Assembly: GCA_905372875.1 (NCBI GenBank)
Contig: CAJPQU010000032.1
Span: forward strand, 1-15,291
DNA from: an uncultured Schwartzia sp.
GTDB taxonomy: Bacteria; Bacillota; Negativicutes; Selenomonadales; Selenomonadaceae
Direction of reading: 5' to 3'
Length of the DNA stretch: 15,291 nt
Shown piece after piece: positions 1-7,022 of the stretch; positions within the stretch are counted from its first letter, which is position 1, and every line of letters begins with the position of its first letter. A program made the translations under genes and the position numbers. The notes under the pieces were generated by a model. It was given only the letters and a program-made list of their open reading frames with translations. It made no database searches and was not told the origin of the DNA.

Positions 1-1268
1 CCCAAGGGGTGCACCTCACCCAGCCGCCCCCCTGCGGTCTCACCTGTTCCTCCGCTGAAGCCCCCCTCTCCTCCGCCCCGCTCCTTGACTGGCTGCCGGA
101 TCTTTCCGCCGTGTCCTATGAGATTGAAATTTTTCGTGAACGCCCGGAAAATATCGACGCCGACGCGCCGGACGAACGGGCCGTCTTTCGCACTGCGGAA
201 ATTTACACCAATGCGGTCAATCTCTCCTGTGGCGATTTTCTCCCCGACCTGTCGGAAGGTGCCCCTCTCTGGTGGCGGGTCCGCAGCCTTGATTTGGAGC
301 AGCAGGCCATCAGCCCCTTCAGCGAACTCGTTCCCCTCTACCTTGATCCGGGCCTGCCGTCCATGCAGGCTCCCGTTATTTATTCGCCCTACAATCAAGG
401 AAACGGCTCCGTTCTTCTCTATCCCGTTTACACCTGGGTGCGCCCCCATGGTGCCGCGCGTTTTGAAATCGCCCTGTACGACGAAAACCCGGCCCAGACT
501 GCGGCCGCGATGCCCATCGATCTCCTTTTTTCCGAGAGCACGGAATGTTATGACCCCACGCCCCGCATCGGAGAGCGCCCCTTTTACTGGCGCGTACGCG
601 CCTTAGACAGCGACGGCGCTCCCTTAGGAGACTGGTCGGAACCAGGCTCCTTTCGTACCGCTCCCAGCGACGGCTGGGAAGTGGCCGTCTTCGGCGACAG
701 CATCAGCCACGGCGGCGGGCACATCTCCTACGGCCCGGAAAATTTAGAATACAGTTGGCTCCGCTACCTCGCGTTTCCCGCCCTCAATCTCTCCCAAAGC
801 GGCAACCTCACAGAAGACATGCTGGCCCGCTTTGAGCGTGACGTCATTCCCTTCCACCCCCGCTATCTTCTCATCATGGGAGGATCCAATGACCTGCGCT
901 CCGGGGACTTCACCGTGGACACCGTCCGAGAAAACATGGAAGCCATCAAAGAAAAATGCCGCCAATACGGCATAAAGCCCATCTTTCTCACCCTTCCCCC
1001 CATCAATCCGCAAAAGATCGCCCGCGCCTTCGACGAGCCCACCGATCCCCGCTGGCAGGAGAAATTCGCCGTCTTCAACGACTACCTGCGCTGCCAGCCC
1101 CACATTGACGTCGCCGCCACTTTCGCCGCTTACGCGGCTGACGGTGAACTGCCCGAATGGCTGGCCTTAGACGGGCTCCATCAAGACATCTTAGGAAAGA
1201 AACTTATCGCTGCCCGCGTCAACGCCCAATGGGAGGAAGCCAAAGAGGCCGCCGACAACTGGCCATAG
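1..1268 (+). CDS. SGNH/GDSL-family hydrolase with two N-terminal FN3-like modules (5' end open)
   Basis: Probable esterase or acylhydrolase of the SGNH superfamily; the substrate is unknown. Residues are numbered from the GTG at position 9. The four SGNH blocks are visible: GDS with nucleophile Ser231, the block II glycine in SQSGN, GGSND with Asn294, and DGLH with Asp388 and His391 completing the triad. About 220 residues precede this domain and form two similar beta-rich segments (roughly 5-113 and 116-220). Each has a YEIEIF- or FEIALY-type strand and a WWRVRSLD or YWRVRALD strand, typical of FN3-like carbohydrate-binding or spacer modules. The reading frame stays open to the window edge, and the GTG has no properly spaced Shine-Dalgarno site, so the true start is probably upstream and could include a signal peptide. 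It ends 44 bases before the flavodiiron gene, so co-transcription is possible. The superfamily call is firm; the substrate is not known. Confidence 0.85.
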   Translation, partial: QGVHLTQPPPCGLTCSSAEAPLSSAPLLDWLPDLSAVSYEIEIFRERPENIDADAPDERAVFRTAEIYTNAVNLSCGDFLPDLSEGAPLWWRVRSLDLEQQAISPFSELVPLYLDPGLPSMQAPVIYSPYNQGNGSVLLYPVYTWVRPHGAARFEIALYDENPAQTAAAMPIDLLFSESTECYDPTPRIGERPFYWRVRALDSDGAPLGDWSEPGSFRTAPSDGWEVAVFGDSISHGGGHISYGPENLEYSWLRYLAFPALNLSQSGNLTEDMLARFERDVIPFHPRYLLIMGGSNDLRSGDFTVDTVRENMEAIKEKCRQYGIKPIFLTLPPINPQKIARAFDEPTDPRWQEKFAVFNDYLRCQPHIDVAATFAAYAADGELPEWLALDGLHQDILGKKLIAARVNAQWEEAKEAADNWP

Positions 1269-1297
1269 GGGGAAAACCAATCATCACCCCTGACGAC

Positions 1298-1305
1298 AAA
1301 GGAGG
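1298..1305 (+). promoter_or_regulatory. Shine-Dalgarno site of the flavodiiron gene
   Basis: AAAGGAGG lies 7 bases before the ATG at 1313. It fixes that start against the in-frame extension beginning at 1157, which would overlap the hydrolase gene and add 52 residues that do not resemble the family. Confidence 0.85.
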
Positions 1306-1312
1306 AACATTC

Positions 1313-2473
1313 ATGCAAGCAATTGAGATCCGCCCCGACCTCTACTGGCTGGGCGCCATCGACTGGTCCATGCGGAGCTTTCACGGCTACGCTACCAGCC
1401 GCGGCTCGTCTTACAACGCTTACCTCATCTTGGACGACAAGATCACCCTCATTGACACGGTGAAACGCCCCTTTGCCGGGGAGCTTCTGGATCGCATCGC
1501 CTCCGTCATCGATCCGGCCCGCATTGACTACATCGTCTCCAATCATGCCGAGCCGGACCATTCGGGGAGCATTCCCATCCTCTTATCCCATTGTCCCCAT
1601 GCCAAAGTCTACACCAGCGACCCCCAGGGACACAAAGCCCTCGCCGCCCGATACGGGGATCTTCCCTACGAAGCGGTGAAAACCGGAGACACCCTCTCTT
1701 TAGGGCGGCACACCCTCCATTTTGTCGCCACCCCCATGCTCCATTGGCCCGACAGCATGGTCACCTATTGCCCCGAGGAAAAAATCCTCTTCTCCAACGA
1801 CGCCTTCGGCCAACACTTGGCGTCAAACCGCCTCTTTGACGATGAAAACGACCTCTCCGTCGTCATGGCGGAAGCGAAAAAATACTATGCCAACATCCTC
1901 ATGCTCTACGGGCGCCAAGCGCAGACTGCGCTGAAAACCGTCCGCACCCTCGACCTCGACATGATCGCCGTAGGGCACGGCGTTCTCTGGCGGTCGCATA
2001 TCGAAGACATCTTGGCCGCCTACGAGAAATGGAGCGAGGGCGTGCTGGAAGAGCGGGCCGTCGTCGTCTTCGACAGCATGTGGGGCTCCACGGAAAAGCT
2101 GGCCCGTGCCATCACCGACGCTTTCACCGCCCGAAAAATTCCCGTTGCCTATTTTGACCTGCGAGTAGACGAAATCTCCGACGCCATCACCGAAATCCTG
2201 ACCAGTAAATATCTGGCCGTAGGCTCCCCCACCCTGAACAACCAGATGATGCCCAACATTGCCGCTTTCCTCTCTTACCTCAAGGGCTTCGTTCCCAAGG
2301 GGCGGCAGGCTTTTGCCTTCGGCTCCTACGGATGGGGCGGGCAGAGCGTCGCCCAGGTGGAAGCCGAGCTGCGCGCGGCGGGCTGCGACATCTGCCGCCC
2401 CATGGTGCGTATCGCCAACGTTCCCATCCCCGAGCAATTAGCCGCCCTCCACACCGAAATACAGGCTCTTTAA
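1313..2473 (+). CDS. fprA: flavodiiron protein (FprA-type oxygen / nitric oxide reductase)
   Basis: Cytoplasmic A-type flavodiiron protein of 386 residues, the normal length for the core family. It reduces O2 to water and/or NO to N2O with electrons from rubredoxin or a similar donor, protecting anaerobes. The N-terminal metallo-beta-lactamase-like domain (about 1-245) carries all the expected diiron ligands: His78, Glu80, Asp82 and His83 in HAEPDH, then His144, Asp163 and His222. The C-terminal flavodoxin domain (about 249-386) has the FMN phosphate loop SMWGST at 255-260. There is no rubredoxin or NADH-oxidoreductase extension, so the redox partner must be encoded elsewhere. The ATG is supported by a strong Shine-Dalgarno site 7 bases upstream. 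The gene lies 44 bases after the SGNH gene and 22 bases before the lptA-like gene. O2 versus NO preference cannot be read from the sequence. Confidence 0.95.
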   Translation: MQAIEIRPDLYWLGAIDWSMRSFHGYATSRGSSYNAYLILDDKITLIDTVKRPFAGELLDRIASVIDPARIDYIVSNHAEPDHSGSIPILLSHCPHAKVYTSDPQGHKALAARYGDLPYEAVKTGDTLSLGRHTLHFVATPMLHWPDSMVTYCPEEKILFSNDAFGQHLASNRLFDDENDLSVVMAEAKKYYANILMLYGRQAQTALKTVRTLDLDMIAVGHGVLWRSHIEDILAAYEKWSEGVLEERAVVVFDSMWGSTEKLARAITDAFTARKIPVAYFDLRVDEISDAITEILTSKYLAVGSPTLNNQMMPNIAAFLSYLKGFVPKGRQAFAFGSYGWGGQSVAQVEAELRAAGCDICRPMVRIANVPIPEQLAALHTEIQAL

Positions 2474-2495
2474 TTTTCGAAAGAAGGTTTTCTCT

Positions 2496-2984
2496 ATGTC
2501 AACCCTCCGTATTGTCACCCTCACCGTTTTTTTGACGCTGGCCTTGTCCGCCGTCGCCTTTGCCGAACGGCCGGAAGTCAGCGCCGACCGCCAATCCTTT
2601 GACGTAGCCACCATGCGCTACCTCTTAGACGGGCACGTCACCGTCCGTTTCCCAGAACGCACCATCACCGCCGACCACGCCCAGGTAAATTTAGTCACCA
2701 TGGAAGTCTGGGCGCAGGATCACATCCGCCTCGTGGAAGGCGACATCCTCTTTACAGGGAAGACCCTCTACGTTAAAGGCAGCGAACGAACTGCCTACCT
2801 CAAAGACGGCGCAGACTTCACCCGAAGCGCCCTCGCCATCCGTTCCGACGAAGCTACCTTCAACTGGGACACCAAGATCGCCGACTTCACCGGCCATGTC
2901 CGTCTCACCCGGGAAGACACCACGGAAAAATTCACCCACGTCCGTTACAACGTCGTCACCGGCGAAGTGTTACTCACGGAATGA
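2496..2984 (+). CDS. lptA: LptA/OstA-like periplasmic lipopolysaccharide transport protein
   Basis: A 162-residue exported protein of the LptA (OstA N-terminal) family. LptA proteins form the periplasmic bridge that carries lipopolysaccharide from LptBFGC to LptD. A signal peptide covers residues 1-23 (hydrophobic stretch 6-22, AFA cleavage site before Glu24). The mature part has the repeated short beta-strands of the beta-jellyroll fold: a DGHVTVRF strand and an ADHAQVNL strand in the first half, then YVKGSERTAYLKDGA and DEATFNWDTKIADFTGHV in the second. Glycine and aspartate turns are spaced as in LptA. An AAGAAGG site sits 8 bases before the ATG. The length suits a single-domain LptA rather than LptD. 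Unusually, no lptB, lptC or kds gene is adjacent, so it may be a paralogue; the symbol rests on fold and family only. It is strong evidence that the host has an outer membrane. Confidence 0.8.
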   Translation: MSTLRIVTLTVFLTLALSAVAFAERPEVSADRQSFDVATMRYLLDGHVTVRFPERTITADHAQVNLVTMEVWAQDHIRLVEGDILFTGKTLYVKGSERTAYLKDGADFTRSALAIRSDEATFNWDTKIADFTGHVRLTREDTTEKFTHVRYNVVTGEVLLTE

Positions 2985-3035
2985 CCTTCTACGGAAACAG
3001 AAGTCATCGCCGGACATTGAGGTAGCCAAAAATCC

Positions 3036-3066
3036 GGCCGTTTCGATCCCCGTTCTATGAACGGCC
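3036..3066 (+). repeat. short inverted repeat in the thiD leader
   Basis: GGCCGTT (3036-3042) can pair with AACGGCC (3060-3066) around a 17-base loop, ending 4 bases before the thiD Shine-Dalgarno site. There is no U-tract, so it is not a terminator. It could affect translation initiation of thiD or be chance. Confidence 0.35.
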
Positions 3067-3070
3067 TGAC

Positions 3071-3076
3071 AAGGAG
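3071..3076 (+). promoter_or_regulatory. Shine-Dalgarno site deciding the thiD start
   Basis: AAGGAG is 8 bases before the ATG at 3085 but only 2 bases before the in-frame GTG at 3079, so ATG 3085 is the likely start. Confidence 0.8.
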
Positions 3077-3084
3077 ACGTGGAC

Positions 3085-3951
3085 ATGCAGCTGAAAGCGG
3101 TACTGACGATAGCCGGCAGCGACTCTGTCGGTGGAGCCGGGATCCAAGCGGATATTAAAACCCTGTTGGCCAACGGCGTCTACGCCATGAGTGCGGTGAC
3201 GGCGCTGACGGCGCAGAACACCTTAGGCGTCACCGCCATCGAAGAAGCGACGCCGAAATTTTTGGCGGCGGAGATCGACGCGGTATTTGACGATATTCGT
3301 CCCGACGCCGTGAAAATCGGTATGGTAGCCAGTACAGCCCTCATTCGTACCATTGCCGATCGGCTGCGCGCCCACCGCGGGGAATCTGTCGTCCTCGATC
3401 CGGTGATGGTGGCCACCAGCGGAGCACGCCTTCTCAAGGAAGACGCCATCGCCGCCCTGATAGCGGAACTTTTCCCATTAGCGACGGTTATCACGCCGAA
3501 TCTTCCCGAATTGGCGCTGCTGTCCGGCGGCGCTATACAAAGTCGGGAAGATCGCATATCGGCGGCCCAGCAGCTGTCAAAAACATGGGGCTGCGCCGTC
3601 CTAGCGAAGGGAGGGCATGGCGCTGATCTCGATGCCTGTGATGACATTCTCGTCGCGGGGAAAGAAGTCACGGTGTTCTCTGGCCCGCGCCTCGATACCC
3701 CCAACACCCACGGCACGGGGTGTACGCTGTCCAGCGCCATCGCGGCGAATTTGGCCAAAGGATTTACCCTCACCGACGCCATCGCCCGGGCCAAGGAGTA
3801 TGTCACTGGAGCGCTGGCCGCCGGTCTCACCATGGGCCATGGCTGCGGCCCCTTACACCACGGCTTCAATCTTCAGAGCCCATTCCTCGCCACACCGGAG
3901 GATCGTGCTGACTTTAAAAACGCCTCCACCGACCAGCAGCGTCCACAATAA
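3085..3951 (+). CDS. thiD: hydroxymethylpyrimidine / phosphomethylpyrimidine kinase
   Basis: ThiD phosphorylates 4-amino-5-hydroxymethyl-2-methylpyrimidine and then its monophosphate, giving the pyrimidine diphosphate used for thiamine. The 288-residue protein has the ribokinase-like fold. Visible motifs are the N-terminal substrate loop IAGSDSVGGAGIQAD (9-23), KIGM (77-80), LDPVM (104-108), the TPNLPE segment near 137-142, and the C-terminal anion hole NTHGTGCT (207-214) with the characteristic Cys213. Length and motif spacing match single-domain ThiD; there is no fused ThiE or tenA domain. The tail after about residue 262 is polar and probably disordered. It is the last of the rightward group and no other thi gene is adjacent. 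The leader shows none of the conserved TPP-riboswitch blocks. Pyridoxal kinase activity is sometimes found in this family and cannot be excluded. Confidence 0.95.
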   Translation: MQLKAVLTIAGSDSVGGAGIQADIKTLLANGVYAMSAVTALTAQNTLGVTAIEEATPKFLAAEIDAVFDDIRPDAVKIGMVASTALIRTIADRLRAHRGESVVLDPVMVATSGARLLKEDAIAALIAELFPLATVITPNLPELALLSGGAIQSREDRISAAQQLSKTWGCAVLAKGGHGADLDACDDILVAGKEVTVFSGPRLDTPNTHGTGCTLSSAIAANLAKGFTLTDAIARAKEYVTGALAAGLTMGHGCGPLHHGFNLQSPFLATPEDRADFKNASTDQQRPQ

Positions 3952-4005
3952 AGAACCAGAGAATCTTACACAGGGCGATAAAATAAGATACAGGACGAAA
4001 ATCGG

Positions 4006-4034
4006 TTGCTCTTCCGGCGAAAAATGATTATAAT
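4006..4034 (+). promoter_or_regulatory. sigma-70-type promoter for the small membrane protein
   Basis: A perfect TATAAT (4029-4034) lies 17 bases downstream of a weak -35 box, TTGCTC (4006-4011). Transcription would begin near 4041, giving a leader of about 55 bases before the ATG at 4096. The 144-base gap after thiD holds this promoter and no other clear element. Confidence 0.7.
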
Positions 4035-4095
4035 GAAATAAATCTATGGATTTAACTGCCGGAAACGGTCAATATGAGAAAGCGGGGCGCAGAAT

Positions 4096-4326
4096 ATGCC
4101 AGTATCGCCAGCCATCATCGGCGGCCTTGCCGTCATCCTGATCTTTGGCATCGGATTGGGTAATTACGGAATGATGACCTACTACCATCTTCATGATCAT
4201 GATGACCTGGAGTGGCTGTCCAACGGGCAGATCAACAATCGCGTCGCGCTGGCCATTGTCCAGTTCATTTGTCTGGTGTTCATTATGGGCGGCTTCTGGG
4301 TCATCGACCTCACCACCACCCTGTAA
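4096..4326 (+). CDS. small two-helix membrane protein of unknown function
   Basis: I do not recognise this 76-residue protein. It shows two hydrophobic segments (about 6-29 and 49-71) joined by a polar loop containing HLHDHDD (31-37) followed by Glu39. The whole protein contains only one basic residue, Arg49, and no lysine, so it is strongly acidic for a membrane protein and its topology is hard to predict. If the loop is cytoplasmic, Arg49 would sit at its membrane edge. The His/Asp cluster could bind a divalent metal, which is inference. The Shine-Dalgarno site is weak (GCGGGG, about 9 bases before the ATG), but a stop codon at 4075-4077 rules out a longer form. A dedicated promoter upstream and a terminator 35 bases downstream frame it as a single-gene transcript, which supports a real gene. 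Confidence 0.7.
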   Translation: MPVSPAIIGGLAVILIFGIGLGNYGMMTYYHLHDHDDLEWLSNGQINNRVALAIVQFICLVFIMGGFWVIDLTTTL

Positions 4327-4361
4327 AACATCGCCAGCGTTCCCTCCATCAGACTCCACCG

Positions 4362-4388
4362 CCACCCGCCGAACGCGGGTGGTTTTTT
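4362..4388 (+). terminator. rho-independent terminator of the small membrane protein gene
   Basis: CCACCCGC (4362-4369) pairs perfectly with GCGGGTGG (4375-4382) across a 5-base loop and is followed directly by six T residues (4383-4388). It begins 35 bases after the stop codon. Confidence 0.92.
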
Positions 4389-4406
4389 GTTCTAACGAAA
4401 CAAACG

Positions 4407-4455
4407 AAAACAGGGTGTCGCGAACAGAAAAGAATCTGCCACGACACCCTGTTTT
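4407..4455. terminator. bidirectional terminator between convergent units
   Basis: AAAACAGGGTGTCG (4407-4420) pairs perfectly with CGACACCCTGTTTT (4442-4455). The loop contains a second small stem, CAGA (4425-4428) with TCTG (4435-4438). On the plus strand the stem runs into a seven-T tract. On the minus strand the run is only four T, starting 30 bases after the hemL stop. It should end the tetrapyrrole operon and back up the preceding rightward terminator. Confidence 0.88.
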
Positions 4456-4484
4456 TTTATTGCGTTCTATAAAATTTTCCCCCT

Positions 4485-5804
4485 TCACCCTCGGGCACGT
4501 TTTACGGCGGCAAAGGCTTTTTCGGAGGCGGCCAGTGTAGTGTCAATGTCGGCGTCGGTGTGGGCGCCGGAGAGGAAGATGGTTTCAAATTGGGAGGGAG
4601 CTAAGTAGATGCCCTGTTCCAACATGGCGCGGAACCAAACCTTGAAGGCTTCCTGATCGGAAGCGGCGGAGGTGGCGTAGTCCCGGACGTGATGCGCGTT
4701 GAAGAAAAGGCCGAACATGGACCCCGCTTGATGTACCTGTACGGGAACATCTGCTTTCTTTGCCTGCTGTTCCCAACCCAAGACCAGTTTTTTCGTTTGC
4801 AGGGTGAGGTGTCGGCTGTAGTCCGGTTTACCCGCGGTTGGCTCAGCGGTGAGAATTTGCAAGGTTGCCAATCCAGCTGTCATAGCCAACGGATTGCCGG
4901 AGAGGGTGCCCGCCTGATAGACTGGCCCGGCGGGAGAGATAAAGCTCATGATGTCTCGCCGTCCGCCGTAAGCGGCCACCGGCAGCCCGCCGCCGATGAT
5001 CTTCCCGAGGCAAGTGAGGTCGGGAGTAACGCCGTAGGCGGCCTGCGCCCCGCCCAAAGAAGCGCGGAAGCCGCACATGACTTCGTCGAAGATGAGGAGA
5101 GCCCCACTCTCTGTCGTCAGTTGGCGCAGCTTTTCCAGATAGCCGCTCTCCGGCAGCACCAAGCCCATGTTCCCCGCCACCGGTTCCACAATGACGGCGG
5201 CGATCTCTTGCCCGTGTTCGGTCATGACGGCGGCGATGGCGTCGCTGTCATTGTAGGGAACGGTGATGGTATCTGCCGCCACGTTTTTCGGTACGCCAGG
5301 ACTGTCCGGGACGCCGAAGGTGGCCAGCCCCGACCCGGCCTTCACTAAAAGGCCATCACTGTGCCCATGGTAGCAGCCGATAAATTTTACGATCTTATCC
5401 CGCCGAGTGAAGCCTCGGGCCAGACGCAGAGCGCTCATGGTGGCTTCCGTCCCCGAATTGACCATGCGCAAAAGTTCCATGGAAGGATAAACCTGCCGCA
5501 CCAATTTCGCCAATTCCGATTCCGCTAAGGTAGGAGCGCCATAGCTGGTTCCTCGGGTGACAGCTTCCTGCAAGGCCTTGACCACTTTCGGGTGGGCGTG
5601 CCCCACGATCATCGGCCCCCAAGAGCCTACATAGTCGATGTATTCGTTCCCGTCGATGTCGTAGATACGGCTTCCTTCCGCCCGGGCGATGAAGGGCGGG
5701 TCGCAGTCTACGCTCCGGTACGAGCGCACCGGGCTGTTCACGCCCCCCGGCATGAGCGTTTTCGCCTCCCTAAAGGCGGCGGCCGATTTTGTCAGATTCA
5801 GCAT
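4485..5804 (-). CDS. hemL: glutamate-1-semialdehyde 2,1-aminomutase
   Basis: HemL converts glutamate-1-semialdehyde to 5-aminolevulinate using pyridoxal/pyridoxamine phosphate, the last step of the C5 pathway. The 439-residue protein has normal family length. It has the N-terminal PGGVNSPVR signature (19-27), SGTEA for cofactor phosphate binding (117-121), YHGHSDG (145-151), the DEV motif with Asp240 contacting the pyridine nitrogen, and the Schiff-base Lys268 in CLGKIIGGG. A GAGGA-rich Shine-Dalgarno region precedes the ATG. It is the last gene of the tetrapyrrole operon, 107 bases after hemB, and is followed by the bidirectional terminator. Its partner HemA is encoded in the same operon, in line with the known channelling of the unstable semialdehyde between the two enzymes. 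Confidence 0.97.
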   Translation of the reverse strand: MLNLTKSAAAFREAKTLMPGGVNSPVRSYRSVDCDPPFIARAEGSRIYDIDGNEYIDYVGSWGPMIVGHAHPKVVKALQEAVTRGTSYGAPTLAESELAKLVRQVYPSMELLRMVNSGTEATMSALRLARGFTRRDKIVKFIGCYHGHSDGLLVKAGSGLATFGVPDSPGVPKNVAADTITVPYNDSDAIAAVMTEHGQEIAAVIVEPVAGNMGLVLPESGYLEKLRQLTTESGALLIFDEVMCGFRASLGGAQAAYGVTPDLTCLGKIIGGGLPVAAYGGRRDIMSFISPAGPVYQAGTLSGNPLAMTAGLATLQILTAEPTAGKPDYSRHLTLQTKKLVLGWEQQAKKADVPVQVHQAGSMFGLFFNAHHVRDYATSAASDQEAFKVWFRAMLEQGIYLAPSQFETIFLSGAHTDADIDTTLAASEKAFAAVKRARG

Positions 5805-5911
5805 ATTCCTCGCTCCTCACGTTCCTTATAGCAAAGCCCTCACGCCCTCCCTCGGGCGTCCGGCAATCCGTTTTTCTCATGGTGTTCCTCGTACCTGCGC
5901 GCTCTTCCACT

Positions 5912-6886
5912 TCACGCCTTTAGCCAGCGCGCCGCATCCAGCGCATGGTAAGTGATGATGATGTCGGCGCCGGCACGTTTCATACCGGTGAGGGTTTCAA
6001 GGACAATGCGCTTTTCGTCGATCCAGCCGTTGGCGGCGGCGGCCTTTACCATAGCGTATTCGCCGCTGACGTTGTAGACGGCCACAGGATGATGAACAGC
6101 GTCCCGCACGGTGCGCACGATGTCCAAGTAAGCCAGCGCCGGTTTCACCATGATGATGTCGGCCCCCTCAGCGATGTCGAGGGCAACTTCCTTCATGGCT
6201 TCCCGGGCGTTGGCTGGATCCATCTGATAGCCCCGGCGGTCCCCGAACTGAGGCGTGGAGTCCGCCGCGTCCCTAAAGGGACCATAGTAGCCCGAAGCGT
6301 ACTTCACCGCGTAAGACATGATGGAAACATGAACTAGGCCCTTATCGTCCAACGCCTCCCGAATGGCCCCCACCCGTCCGTCCATCATGTCCGAAGGAGC
6401 AACGATATCCGCTCCCGCCTCGGCCTGACTCACGGCTACCTTCTGTAACAGGGACAGCGTAGCATCGTTGTCGACCTCATGCCCCGACAACTGGCCGCAA
6501 TGGCCGTGGGAGGTATACTGGCAAAGGCACACGTCCCCCACGATGACCAACTCCGGCACTGCCTTGCGGATGGCGGCGATAGCCCGCTGCACCGGGCTTT
6601 TCATGTCCCACGCTGCCGATCCGATCTCGTCTTTATATTCCGGCAGGCCGAAAATTTCCACCGCCGGGATGCCGAGCGCAAAGAGTTCCCCCGCCACGGC
6701 CACAGCTTTGTCCACGGAAAGGTGATCGCAGCCCGGCATACTGGGAATGGGTTCCCGAATGTTTTCTCCCGGTACCACGAAGAGCGGATAAACGAAGTCC
6801 TTCACCGAAAGGGCCGTTTCCCGCACCATCGCCCGTATCCCTTCCGATCTTCTCATGCGCCGAGGGCGCAAGGTTTGTTTTATCAT
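5912..6886 (-). CDS. hemB: porphobilinogen synthase (5-aminolevulinate dehydratase)
   Basis: HemB condenses two 5-aminolevulinates to porphobilinogen. The 324-residue protein has the usual length and fold markers. The active-site zinc ligands are present as Cys120, Cys122 and Cys130 in DVCLCQYTSHGHCG, so this is a zinc-type enzyme. The two Schiff-base lysines are Lys195 (SYAVKYAS) and Lys248 (MVKPALAYLD). I chose the ATG at 6886 because the sequence starts in family fashion (RPRRMRRSEGIR) and GAAGGAGGAG lies 9 bases upstream. The frame stays open to an ATG at 7000, but that extension has no family resemblance and overlaps a terminator-like hairpin. The gene follows cobA-hemD after 136 bases, the longest gap in the operon. 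Confidence 0.97.
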   Translation of the reverse strand: MIKQTLRPRRMRRSEGIRAMVRETALSVKDFVYPLFVVPGENIREPIPSMPGCDHLSVDKAVAVAGELFALGIPAVEIFGLPEYKDEIGSAAWDMKSPVQRAIAAIRKAVPELVIVGDVCLCQYTSHGHCGQLSGHEVDNDATLSLLQKVAVSQAEAGADIVAPSDMMDGRVGAIREALDDKGLVHVSIMSYAVKYASGYYGPFRDAADSTPQFGDRRGYQMDPANAREAMKEVALDIAEGADIIMVKPALAYLDIVRTVRDAVHHPVAVYNVSGEYAMVKAAAANGWIDEKRIVLETLTGMKRAGADIIITYHALDAARWLKA

Positions 6887-6937
6887 ATCGTTTGCTCCTC
6901 CTTCAGGGCTTTCCTCGGAAAACCGCTCCAGTTGGCG

Positions 6938-6964
6938 AAAAGCCGCGCTGACAACGCGGCTTTT
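6938..6964. terminator. terminator-like hairpin between cobA-hemD and hemB
   Basis: AAAAGCCGCG (6938-6947) and CGCGGCTTTT (6955-6964) form a perfect 10-bp stem with a 7-base loop. On the minus strand the stem ends in only four T residues, so termination is probably partial. The remaining gap 6887-7022 holds the hemB Shine-Dalgarno site; I see no convincing promoter in it. Confidence 0.6.
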
Positions 6965-7022
6965 GCTCTGCTTGAATAAAGTTCTTGTGTGACAACTCAT
7001 GTCCCATCCAATCGTCTAAAGG

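Noticed and set aside
1157..1312. N-terminal extension of the flavodiiron ORF
   Set aside because: It overlaps the hydrolase gene out of frame, has no family resemblance, and a strong Shine-Dalgarno site supports ATG 1313.
1823..2437. 204-codon antisense ORF over the flavodiiron gene
   Set aside because: Shadow of a gene whose ligand residues are all identifiable; no independent support.
2985..3084. TPP riboswitch upstream of thiD
   Set aside because: The gap is only about 100 bases and lacks the conserved CTGAGA and related blocks.
3180..3869. 229-codon antisense ORF over thiD
   Set aside because: A reverse-frame shadow of a clear gene in GC-rich DNA; no family motifs or initiation signals.
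4074..4163. 29-codon ORF starting at ATG 4074 overlapping the small membrane protein
   Set aside because: No good Shine-Dalgarno site, basic low-complexity product, and it is out of frame with the convincing hydrophobic ORF at 4096.
4689..5348. 219-codon plus-strand ORF over hemL
   Set aside because: Antisense shadow of hemL with low-complexity, His/Arg/Gly-rich composition.
6887..7000. Extension of hemB to the ATG at 7000
   Set aside because: The 38 extra residues are unlike any HemB N terminus, cross a terminator-like hairpin, and a strong Shine-Dalgarno site precedes ATG 6886.
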